Assembly: GCA_021808315.1 (NCBI GenBank)
Contig: JAKBBY010000004.1
Span: forward strand, 1-50,976
Source of the DNA: Pseudomonadota bacterium
Lineage (GTDB): Bacteria; Pseudomonadota; Alphaproteobacteria; Acetobacterales; Acetobacteraceae
Reading direction: 5' to 3'
Length of the DNA stretch: 50,976 bases
Numbering within the stretch: position 1 is the first letter of the stretch; each line of letters opens with the position of its first letter. The notes under the pieces are model-generated. The model was not told the DNA's origin and made no database searches. It saw only the letters and a program-made list of their open reading frames with translations. The position numbers and the translations under genes were made by a program. Below, piece by piece: positions 1-6,600 of the stretch.

Positions 1-413
1 TGTTGGCTTATGCGACAGGCGCATTGGGCGCGGTGGAATTGAAGCTGGATGCGTGTAACGAGCTGATCGCGATTGGTTCGGATCGGATGATGCGGGCGGT
101 GGCGCAAGCGCGGCATGGGGTATTGCAGCCTTATCTTGCGCCAGGACATCACGCTGTCGGCTCAATTAATTCGCCGATGCAATGCATGATGAAAGAGGTC
201 TGTGCGCAATGTTTGCAATTGCATGTCGATCCGGTGAGCGGTGAGCGGCGGGTGGTATTTTCCTGTTTTAACCAAGACCAACATCTTGATTGGGTCGATT
301 TTGGTGTTCTGGCTGATCGCTTGGGGCAAAACCGTTTGAGCGAGCGCCTAACCGCCCAATGGATTGACCGGGCGTTGCGCGGCTTGGAACAGCGCCATGA
401 TGCCGCCGCGTGA
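1..413 (+). CDS. C-terminal end of a fused Fe-S/NAD(P) oxidoreductase (partial)
   Basis: This is the last ~137 codons of a gene that begins before the window; the frame is open to the left edge and stops with TGA at 411-413. The visible part resembles the end of a ferredoxin-NADP reductase or PyrK-type electron-transfer module. It has an NAD(P)-domain segment (IAIGSDRMM), then a cysteine cluster C-x5-C-x2-C in MQCMMKEVCAQC and a fourth Cys about 27 residues later (VFSCFNQDQ), the arrangement expected for an Fe-S site. In alphaproteobacteria such ends are found on long proteins that join a glutamate-synthase-like flavoprotein to a PyrK-like domain. The fusion cannot be confirmed here. The gene is tail-to-tail with the CtrA-like gene, only six bases apart. 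Confidence 0.65.
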   Translation, partial: LAYATGALGAVELKLDACNELIAIGSDRMMRAVAQARHGVLQPYLAPGHHAVGSINSPMQCMMKEVCAQCLQLHVDPVSGERRVVFSCFNQDQHLDWVDFGVLADRLGQNRLSERLTAQWIDRALRGLEQRHDAAA

Positions 414-419
414 GCATCA

Positions 420-1163
420 TCAGGCGCGCAATCCAGCAACCCGCAATGACAGTGCAGTATTGGGTTCGGCGATTTGTTTTGGCGGGAGGCTGTGTGCCTC
501 GGCAATCATATAGCCCTGGCCCCAACTGGTTTCGATAAAGTCACCGACGCCGAAATTCGCCATTTTCTTGCGAATTTTGCAAATAAACACATCGATGATT
601 TTGGCGTTCGGTTCATCAAGACCACCATAGAGATGGTCGAGGATCACTTCCTTGCTCAGCACGCAGCCTTTGCGCAGGGCGAGGATTTCGATGATTTGAT
701 ATTCTTTTTTGGTGAGCGGAATCGCCGCTCCGTCCACCAGAATGCGTTTGGAGTTGGTGTTGATTTCCACATTGCCAAAGCCCAGCACAGCGTTTTGAAA
801 ACCGCGCTGGCGCCGGGCTTGGTTTTGCACCCGGAGAAAAATCTCTTCATGGGAGGCCGCTTGGATCACGAGCTCATCGGCGCCGGCTTCCAGCACCCGC
901 AAGCGGCCAGCCTCGGAGAGCTGGGCGGCGAGCACCAACAAAGGAGCGCGTAGGCCTGCACCACGCAGGCGGCGAATTAACTCAATGTCCGGCGCCCTAC
1001 CGTCACTGAGATGTAAGATCACCGCGTCGTAATCGTAGAAGCGGACGAGATCGAGCAGTTCTTCGCCATCGGCTGCGTGATCAACAATGGCGAGTCTGGA
1101 CTTCAGATACGGCACTAACCGATCCAAATTGCTGTGATTCGTACCAAAAATTAGTATTTTCAT
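420..1163 (-). CDS. CtrA-family winged-helix regulator with a degenerate receiver domain
   Basis: A 247-residue OmpR/CtrA-type protein. The C-terminal half (about 125-225) is very close to the CtrA DNA-binding domain, with LTKKEYQIIEILALRKG, HLYGGLDEP and KIIDVFICKIRKK all matching its signature blocks. The N-terminal half aligns without gaps to the CtrA receiver (both have YDYD at 43-46), but the phosphorylation residues are gone. The phospho-acceptor Asp51 is His51, the acidic pair at 8-9 is Thr-Asn, the conserved Ser/Thr is Ala, and the conserved Lys is Gln. It is therefore probably not controlled by phospho-transfer, though it may still dimerise. The start ATG has an AGAGG ribosome site five bases upstream and a good promoter about 20 bases before it. 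It diverges from the TonB receptor gene. It is a paralogue, not the cell-cycle CtrA itself. Confidence 0.88.
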   Translation of the reverse strand: MKILIFGTNHSNLDRLVPYLKSRLAIVDHAADGEELLDLVRFYDYDAVILHLSDGRAPDIELIRRLRGAGLRAPLLVLAAQLSEAGRLRVLEAGADELVIQAASHEEIFLRVQNQARRQRGFQNAVLGFGNVEINTNSKRILVDGAAIPLTKKEYQIIEILALRKGCVLSKEVILDHLYGGLDEPNAKIIDVFICKIRKKMANFGVGDFIETSWGQGYMIAEAHSLPPKQIAEPNTALSLRVAGLRA

Positions 1164-1188
1164 GACAACCTCTGGTTTTCTGAATCCT

Positions 1189-1217
1189 TAAATACAACCA
1201 ATAAGGGTATTCGTCAA
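1189..1217 (-). promoter_or_regulatory. Sigma-70-like promoter of the CtrA-like gene
   Basis: Read on the minus strand there is TTGACG (1217-1212), a 17-base spacer and TATTTA (1194-1189). Transcription would start near 1182, giving a leader of about 20 bases that contains the AGAGG site. The match and spacing are good; function is inferred. Confidence 0.6.
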
Positions 1218-1232
1218 TAAGTATTTTGCGAT

Positions 1233-1265
1233 GAGACATGCAGTTTTTAATTTGAGGCATGTCTC
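1233..1265. promoter_or_regulatory. Perfect 9-bp inverted repeat (candidate operator) between divergent genes
   Basis: GAGACATGC at 1233-1241 is matched exactly by GCATGTCTC at 1257-1265, around a 15-base AT-rich spacer, with centres 24 bp (about two helical turns) apart. It lies just upstream of the minus-strand promoter and upstream of the receptor gene, so it could serve either. No gene reads into it from the left on the plus strand, so a terminator role is unlikely. The binding protein is unknown; the divergent CtrA-like regulator is a candidate, although this is not a CtrA-type TTAA site. Confidence 0.5.
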
Positions 1266-1313
1266 TATTTTTATATGTTGTTAAGGATTACGGGAAACTT
1301 GGTCGCCAGCTCG

Positions 1314-1331
1314 ATGACAGTTCAATGACAG
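1314..1331 (-). promoter_or_regulatory. Pho box (PhoB-type site), upstream of the TonB receptor
   Basis: On the minus strand this reads CTGTCATTGAACTGTCAT: two identical CTGTCAT heptamers separated by four bases, the classic PhoB-binding arrangement with an 11-bp period. Both half-sites match the consensus exactly; only the spacer differs from the preferred A/T run. It is 117 bases before the receptor start and 150 bases before the CtrA-like start. Its orientation points toward the CtrA-like gene, so which promoter it serves is not settled. A second dyad, TTCAAT-N8-ATTGAA (1321-1340), overlaps it. Confidence 0.6.
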
Positions 1332-1447
1332 AAAATTGAAGATTCGATGAATATACAACGAGAATCTCGAAGAGCGATTGCCTGCCAGGATGGATTCTGG
1401 TCTTGGACGGCGCAGCGACCGCAATGAAAAGTTACAGGAGTCTTCCC

Positions 1448-3832
1448 GTGCAGCATAAATTCAATACAGCGAAACCAATTCTTCTCGCGGCTCTATTGGG
1501 CAGCACCGCTCTAATGCCCGTCATGGCATGGGCGCAGGCGGTCAATGCGGGGGAAGTATCGGCAGCGAGTGCGGCGAGCTTGGCAGGGACCGTCCAGGCG
1601 CCGAGCCAGAAAAAGATTTTCCATTCAAGCACGACGACGCGCGTGTTGAACCGCCAGATCATGGACGCTGCTGGCCCGGTGGCAGGATCAGCGCAAATAT
1701 TATCCTATGCGCCGGGCGTGAATGTCACGGGTTACGGCAATAGTGGCTCGACGAAATATACGATCACGCTCGATGGCGTGACCCAGGGTTGGGGTGGCTA
1801 TGGTGGCTTCACCGGCGATGGTGCGATTGGTGTGACGCTGAATGGAATCCCTGTGGTTGATCCAGCGACGGCGTTGTTTCAGTCAAATATGATCCCCCAA
1901 ACCGCGATGATCAGCAGCACTGCGGTGACCTATGGGCCAGGCGAGCCGGTTGGTCGTTGGTATAACAATATTGGCGGCGGCATTGAGTATAGCCTCATTC
2001 AACCGACGGCTAAAGCCGGCGGGGATATTAATTTGACCTATGGTAGCTATGGGCAGAAAAATATCGAATTTGACCTGCGCACAGGTCTTTATCATGGGTG
2101 GTCAACCGTGATCGCGGGTGGAGCGGGTGACGGTAATAGTTTCCGCACGGCTTCTGACGGTTTCAAAAGCCCGAATGAAAATTACTCGATCTACGCAGAA
2201 ACTGTGAAAAATTTTGATGCCGGCAACATTGCATTTGGCGGTTACTTTGCCCGTAGCCAAGGCTATCGCACGCCGGTGATCCCGACCACGGCACAGCCGG
2301 GAGTGACCATCACCGGCAACCCGGGGCAGCCCGGCTCGACGTTGTATAGCCAACAGACGTCAGGTTTTAACAGTGCTTTGCCGTTCAATACGTATGAGAA
2401 GGATGATACCGACGCGCTTTGGATGGTTTATGGTAAGGAAAATATTCATCTCGACAGCACCTCGACGCTTCACAACCTAACTTATTATGAAAATTTTACT
2501 CGCGTTCACTCGCGTATCACGGATTTGTACAATACGGGTCCGCAGCAAGATGAATACAATAATCCTTATACGAATGTTTTTGGTGACAAGCTCTGGTTGA
2601 CCGAAAAATTGCCGTATAACACGCTGAATTTTGGTGGATATTACCTTCATACTACCTATAATTCGAGGAATAATTTTTATAATCCTGCAGATGGTGGTAA
2701 TAAGGGTGTCGTAAATATCGGCGGCAAAATTCGCTCTTCTTATTTCAATATGGATGATTTTGCTCTGTTCGCTCAGGATGATATCCATCCCGTCAGCGCC
2801 CTGCATATTGTGCCTGGCGTTCGGTTTGTGAGTTTTCAAACCACGTATTCAAATAATAGTCTTCAGGATTTCGGCTTTGCGCCTGGCGTGGTGCTGTCTA
2901 CGCACTGCCCGCTGACGGGCACCTCATTCAAAGGCAATGTCAATGATCAAGGGGCAAGCTGCGGCGCGAGCGAGAGCCGTAACGGCGTTGAGCCGTCATT
3001 GTCAGCTAATTTGCAGGTTCTGCCTTGGATGTCGGTCTATGGGAGTTATGCCGAGGCGCTGCGTTCTCCGCCCGTGGGCGGTGGTGGCGGGCTGTTTCAA
3101 GCGGTCGATCCAACGTCTTACCATCTTGAGCTTGGTCAGGAGTTCCAAGCGGGGGCAAAATTCCATGTTAGAGATAATGGCTTTTTGCATCACTTCCTTG
3201 CAGGCGTAAGTTATTTTCATCTGCGCTACTCCAAGCAATCGCTGAAATACACGCTGGCGAATGGCAACACGATCGAGGCAAATGGAAGCTCGCTCTATAA
3301 GGGTGTGAATGCATTTGTCGATGATAACCCCCTCTATAATCTGTTCGTTTATGGTAACGTGTCATATGTGAACGCGACCTACCAAACCTATGTGACGGGT
3401 GCGGGGGCGACGAAGCCCGGCACCAGCTATGCTGGCCGGACGGTGCCGTATGTGCCAACCACCAGTTTCAATATTGGTGCCTACTATAAATATCTGGTTG
3501 GCAACACGCTATTGGAACCGCGGGCATGGTATCAATATACTGGCACCGAGAATTTGTTTAACAACGTTACCGGCGCTCCAAGCCGTCAAACAATGCCTGC
3601 TTACGGCACAATCAATTTGTCGTTTAAAGTGGCGGTGCCGCTGCAAATTCCGTATGCTGGTAAAAAGAACATTGATTTTACTGTGACAGCGCTGAACGTC
3701 GCCAATAATCGCTACAATGAATATGAATATATTTCATCGGGTGGTTATTTTGGTACGGCTAATGGCGGGTATTTGTTGGCTTATCCAGGGGCGCCGTTCA
3801 GCATCTATGGCAGCATTGGCATGCATTTCTGA
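1448..3832 (+). CDS. TonB-dependent outer-membrane receptor
   Basis: Outer-membrane active-transport barrel of about 794 residues. The GTG at 1448 is the preferred start because AGGAG lies seven bases before it and the product then opens directly with a signal peptide (MQHKFNTAKP, hydrophobic LLAALLGSTALMPVMA, likely cut after AWA or AQA). The in-frame ATG at 1424 has no such site. A plug domain follows at about 45-190 (RVLNRQIMDAAG, TITLDGVTQG, AVTYGPGEP), then alternating barrel strands rich in Tyr, Asn and Gly, and the protein ends in Phe (SIYGSIGMHF), the usual barrel-assembly signal. The ligand cannot be told from sequence and no siderophore genes are nearby. Base composition is visibly more AT-rich than its neighbours. 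It is followed by exbB-exbD-tonB, and the Pho box upstream suggests a phosphorus-related ligand. Confidence 0.92.
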   Translation: MQHKFNTAKPILLAALLGSTALMPVMAWAQAVNAGEVSAASAASLAGTVQAPSQKKIFHSSTTTRVLNRQIMDAAGPVAGSAQILSYAPGVNVTGYGNSGSTKYTITLDGVTQGWGGYGGFTGDGAIGVTLNGIPVVDPATALFQSNMIPQTAMISSTAVTYGPGEPVGRWYNNIGGGIEYSLIQPTAKAGGDINLTYGSYGQKNIEFDLRTGLYHGWSTVIAGGAGDGNSFRTASDGFKSPNENYSIYAETVKNFDAGNIAFGGYFARSQGYRTPVIPTTAQPGVTITGNPGQPGSTLYSQQTSGFNSALPFNTYEKDDTDALWMVYGKENIHLDSTSTLHNLTYYENFTRVHSRITDLYNTGPQQDEYNNPYTNVFGDKLWLTEKLPYNTLNFGGYYLHTTYNSRNNFYNPADGGNKGVVNIGGKIRSSYFNMDDFALFAQDDIHPVSALHIVPGVRFVSFQTTYSNNSLQDFGFAPGVVLSTHCPLTGTSFKGNVNDQGASCGASESRNGVEPSLSANLQVLPWMSVYGSYAEALRSPPVGGGGGLFQAVDPTSYHLELGQEFQAGAKFHVRDNGFLHHFLAGVSYFHLRYSKQSLKYTLANGNTIEANGSSLYKGVNAFVDDNPLYNLFVYGNVSYVNATYQTYVTGAGATKPGTSYAGRTVPYVPTTSFNIGAYYKYLVGNTLLEPRAWYQYTGTENLFNNVTGAPSRQTMPAYGTINLSFKVAVPLQIPYAGKKNIDFTVTALNVANNRYNEYEYISSGGYFGTANGGYLLAYPGAPFSIYGSIGMHF

Positions 3833-3869
3833 GCAGCTCCGCTCAATCTGCGCGCAACGATACCAACGA

Positions 3870-3887
3870 CTGTCATAAATCCTTCAC
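3870..3887 (+). promoter_or_regulatory. Pho box upstream of exbB
   Basis: CTGTCAT AAAT CCTTCAC matches the Pho-box consensus CTGTCAT-AWAW-CTGTCAY at 16 of 18 positions. The first half-site and the spacer are perfect, and the second half-site has two changes. It is oriented with exbB transcription and lies 72 bases before its ATG. No convincing -10 is visible 10-12 bases downstream, so promoter activity is inferred from the box alone. Confidence 0.5.
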
Positions 3888-3891
3888 ACGC

Positions 3892-3925
3892 GAGCGGTGC
3901 AGCATCGGCTAAGGCTGCGCCGCTC
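3892..3925 (+). other. Stem-loop in the receptor-exbB gap
   Basis: Arms 3892-3903 (GAGCGGTGCAGC) and 3914-3925 (GCTGCGCCGCTC) pair over 12 positions with one G-U pair, around a 10-base loop. There is no T-run after it, so it is not a standard intrinsic terminator. It could stabilise or process the mRNA between receptor and exbB, or sit in the exbB leader if transcription starts from the adjacent Pho box. Confidence 0.5.
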
Positions 3926-3959
3926 AATGTCGCGCTACTCGATCCGTAGGAGATCCACG

Positions 3960-4634
3960 ATGTCACTCGCTTATATTATCCATCTCGCCAATTATTCTGA
4001 TGGCGTGCTTTATGTGCTGGCGGGGTTGTTTCTGCTCGCAACGGCGGTGATGCTGGATCGGGTTTGGTATTTGCGGCGCGCTATTCTGCGCGGCAACATG
4101 ATCGTGCGCAAAATGGCGGCGATGACCGCGCTCTCGCGCACTGATTTTGATGATTTGCGCACGCTGGCGGGCAAGCAGCCGGAGGCGGTATTGATCGATA
4201 CCGCGATGCATCATGTAAGCGAATCGGACCCGGCGGCGCTGAATAGCCGCATGGATGAGGCGATTTTGCTGGTGGCGCCGCGTCTCGATCAGCGTTTGTG
4301 GCTGCTCGACACGATTGTGACGCTGGCGCCGCTTTTGGGTTTGTTTGGCACGATTATCGGGATGTTCCATGCATTCTCGGTGCTGGCGAAACCGGGCCAT
4401 GCGCCGGCGGAGGTTACTGGGGGTGTTGCCGATGCGCTGGTGGCGACCGCGTTTGGTATTTTGATCGCGATGCTTGGCTTGGCCGCCTTTAACATGCTGC
4501 AAAATCAGGTGCGGTTGATCATTCATCAGATGGAGACCATTCGCACCATGATCCTGAATCGCACGGACGGCTCGCCGTTGGTGCCGCTGGTGGCCGCGCG
4601 GGGCTCGGCGCGCGAAATCGCCGCTGCGCGATAA
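3960..4634 (+). CDS. exbB: ExbB-type proton-channel subunit (MotA/TolQ/ExbB family)
   Basis: Inner-membrane motor subunit that, with ExbD, uses the proton gradient to energise TonB. The 224-residue protein has three membrane segments: about 15-35, then about 115-140 with the family signature TLAPLLGLFGTIIGM, then about 155-180 containing GGVADALVATAFGILIA. A cytoplasmic loop lies between the first two. The ATG at 3960 is preceded by TAGGAGA at a seven-base spacing, which decides the start over earlier in-frame codons. exbD follows 11 bases later and a TonB gene after that, so it is called ExbB rather than TolQ (there are no tolA, tolB or pal genes nearby). Confidence 0.9.
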   Translation: MSLAYIIHLANYSDGVLYVLAGLFLLATAVMLDRVWYLRRAILRGNMIVRKMAAMTALSRTDFDDLRTLAGKQPEAVLIDTAMHHVSESDPAALNSRMDEAILLVAPRLDQRLWLLDTIVTLAPLLGLFGTIIGMFHAFSVLAKPGHAPAEVTGGVADALVATAFGILIAMLGLAAFNMLQNQVRLIIHQMETIRTMILNRTDGSPLVPLVAARGSAREIAAAR

Positions 4635-4645
4635 GGGCATTGACC

Positions 4646-5056
4646 ATGAAAATGAGTTATTTTGAGCCCAAGAAGGCGCGCGTTGAAATCATTCCGATGA
4701 TTGACGTGATGCTGTTTTTGCTGGTGTTTTTCATTATCGTAACGCTGCAAATGATCCCCGATTCCGGTGTTGCGATGCAATTGCCGACATCCACGCAATC
4801 GCAACATCTGAAACACCCAAAATTCACCGTGAACATCATGCGCGATGGCACCATCAAGGTGAAAAACGCGACGCTCACGCCCGATCAACTCACCGCTTTG
4901 TTCCAAGCCGATGGTGATCCGGCGAAAACCCAAGTGACTATTGCGGCCTCCAAGCATGTTGCGTTTCAGCATTTCGTGACGGTGATGGATGCCTCGCGCA
5001 AAGCTGGCGTGACCAATATTGGCATTGCTGCGCAACCGGTTCCCGCTGGTCCATAA
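4646..5056 (+). CDS. exbD: ExbD-type proton-channel subunit
   Basis: A 136-residue partner of ExbB. A short cytoplasmic tail carrying the family motif (KARVEIIPMIDVMLFLLVFF) leads into one membrane helix at about 18-38. The Asp in MIDVM is the conserved proton-carrying residue of ExbD/TolR. The rest is a periplasmic domain ending in a typical alternating beta/alpha pattern (VTIAASKHVAFQHFVTVMDASRKAGVTNIGIA). The start at 4646 has AAGGG eight bases upstream; a second ATG six bases on is also possible. The stop codon shares its last A with the tonB ATG (TAATG), so the two are probably translationally coupled. Confidence 0.9.
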   Translation: MKMSYFEPKKARVEIIPMIDVMLFLLVFFIIVTLQMIPDSGVAMQLPTSTQSQHLKHPKFTVNIMRDGTIKVKNATLTPDQLTALFQADGDPAKTQVTIAASKHVAFQHFVTVMDASRKAGVTNIGIAAQPVPAGP

Positions 5057-5778
5057 TGGCTGTTTCTGCGCCCTATTCGCCGGGACCGATGCCGCCCGCA
5101 CGCCCTGAGCATCCGGCCTTGGCCCAGCAAGGCCGGTTTGGCTGGGCCTTGGCCAGTGCGCTGCTGGTGCAGGCGGTTTTACTCGTGGTGTTTTTGCATT
5201 TTGCCAATCAGGCGGGGCCGGTTGTCGCCAAGCATAAATCGGTGATGAAAATCCATGTGATCGCCCCGCCACCCCCCAAGCCGATCCCCAAGCCGCCGCC
5301 GCCGAAACCCTTGCCGCCGCCGCCGCCCAAAGTGGTGACGCCGCCGAAGCCGCCACCGCCGCCGCCAAAACCGATCCCGCGGCCTAAGCCGATGCCGGTG
5401 GTGCATCCCAAGCCAGTGCCGCATGTGCAAGCGCCGCCACCGCCCCCACCGCCGCCGCCACGACCGCACATCAGCGCGGCAGAGCAAGCGGATGCGACAG
5501 AGCTGTATGCGGCCCGGGTTCATGCCGCCGTGCAGGATGATTTGCGCGTGCCCGAGCAAGTGGCGATGATGCATTTGCGCGGCGTTACCACTGTCGCGAT
5601 TACTATTGCGCCCAGCGGAGCGTTGCTCGGCGTGTCGGTCAAGCGCTCGTCCGGCGCGCCGCCGATCGATCAGGCGGCCTTAGCAGCGGTGCGGGCGACG
5701 CGGTTTCCGCCATTCACCGCCAAAATGCCGCTTCATGCGGTAACGTTTGATTTGCAGGTGAAATTGCGCGGCGGCTAG
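5056..5778 (+). CDS. tonB: TonB energy-transducing protein
   Basis: A 240-residue periplasm-spanning protein that carries ExbBD energy to outer-membrane receptors. Residues ~28-50 form the single N-terminal membrane anchor. About 65-145 is an extreme proline/lysine-rich stretch (repeated PPPPKP and PPPPPP units) that can span the periplasm. The C-terminal ~85 residues form the TonB fold (VTTVAITIAPSGALLGVSV, then AALAAVRATRFPPF), which binds the receptor's TonB box. It closes the receptor-exbB-exbD-tonB unit and is convergent with mlaF. The low-complexity middle makes homology scores unreliable, but the C-terminal domain and neighbours make the call firm. Confidence 0.92.
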   Translation: MAVSAPYSPGPMPPARPEHPALAQQGRFGWALASALLVQAVLLVVFLHFANQAGPVVAKHKSVMKIHVIAPPPPKPIPKPPPPKPLPPPPPKVVTPPKPPPPPPKPIPRPKPMPVVHPKPVPHVQAPPPPPPPPPRPHISAAEQADATELYAARVHAAVQDDLRVPEQVAMMHLRGVTTVAITIAPSGALLGVSVKRSSGAPPIDQAALAAVRATRFPPFTAKMPLHAVTFDLQVKLRGG

Positions 5779-5804
5779 ATTGGCGGCGGCGCTAACGCGT
5801 GCTT

Positions 5805-5831
5805 GCCGATCAATTTCATTGATTTAGCGGC
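5805..5831. terminator. Possible bidirectional stem-loop between tonB and mlaF
   Basis: ATCAAT-TTC-ATTGAT (5809-5823) is a perfect 6-bp hairpin, flanked by GCCG and CGGC that can extend it across a four-base bulge. It sits at the convergent 3' ends and overlaps the mlaF stop. There is no clear T-run, so termination is only a guess. Confidence 0.25.
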
Positions 5832-6600
5832 GAAGGGCCATTTGGATCGGCCCGTCGCGGCGGCCATGGGTGAATTGGTCAACAAATTCGTTGCCGCTGG
5901 CCATCACCGCTGTCGGTGGGCCTTGCCAGATGATTTTGCCGTCAAACAACATGGCGATGGCATCGCCAATCCGCGCGGCGCTGGCCATGTCATGCGTGAT
6001 CGCAATCGAGGTGCTGCCCAGGCGTTTTACGCAATCGACGATCAACCCATCGATCACCGCGCCCATAATCGGATCAAGGCCGGTGGTGGGTTCGTCAAAG
6101 AACAAAATGGCCGGGTCCGCCGCGATGGCGCGGGCTAGGGCCACGCGCTTTTGCATGCCGCCGGAGAGTTCAGCGGGACTGAGATCCGCGACTTGCTCGG
6201 TCAGGCCCACTTGGGCGAGCACGCTGATCGCGCGGGCGCGGGCGTCGGTGCGGGAAATGCGTTTGCGGGCCAGCAGGCCGAACGTGACGTTTTCCCAGAC
6301 CGATTCACTATCGAACAGCGCGCCATTTTGAAACAGCATACCGATTTGGTCGCGCAGGGCGCGGGCGCGTTCGGGGGGGGCGGTCAAGACATCTTCGCCA
6401 TCGATCAAGATCCGGCCAGCATCCGGCTCGATCAGGCCGAGAATGCATTTCAGCAGCACTGATTTGCCAGTGCCGGACCCGCCAATCACCACGAGGCTGG
6501 TACCGGTGGCAATCTCGAGATCAAGCCCGTCCAGCACTTTTTTGCTGCCGAAGCTTTTGCTCAGGCCCTGGATTGAAATTTTTGCTGAATTTTGGGTCAT
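5824..6600 (-). CDS. mlaF: MlaF-type ABC transporter ATPase
   Basis: A 258-residue ATP-binding subunit of an MCE/Mla-class phospholipid transporter. The order of motifs is Walker A GGSGTGKSVLL (~39-49), a Q-loop region MLFQNGALFDS, the signature LSGGMQKRVALARAI, Walker B AILFFDEPTTGLDP, and a switch His in AITHDM. The ALFDS and MQKRVALAR wording is typical of the Ttg2A/Mkl/MlaF group rather than of importers. It overlaps the end of the permease gene by ATGA, so the two are translated together. It probably energises lipid movement between the inner membrane and a periplasmic MCE protein, but no MCE gene is present here. Confidence 0.9.
   Translation of the reverse strand: MTQNSAKISIQGLSKSFGSKKVLDGLDLEIATGTSLVVIGGSGTGKSVLLKCILGLIEPDAGRILIDGEDVLTAPPERARALRDQIGMLFQNGALFDSESVWENVTFGLLARKRISRTDARARAISVLAQVGLTEQVADLSPAELSGGMQKRVALARAIAADPAILFFDEPTTGLDPIMGAVIDGLIVDCVKRLGSTSIAITHDMASAARIGDAIAMLFDGKIIWQGPPTAVMASGNEFVDQFTHGRRDGPIQMALRR

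Noticed and set aside
420-1163. Calling this gene the cell-cycle master regulator ctrA
   Set aside because: The phospho-acceptor and all other receiver-site residues are missing, so it must be a paralogue.
5056-5778. Long glycine-rich and arginine/histidine-rich reading frames on the minus strand of tonB
   Set aside because: They are mirror images of the proline-rich TonB codons, with no ribosome site and no family resemblance.
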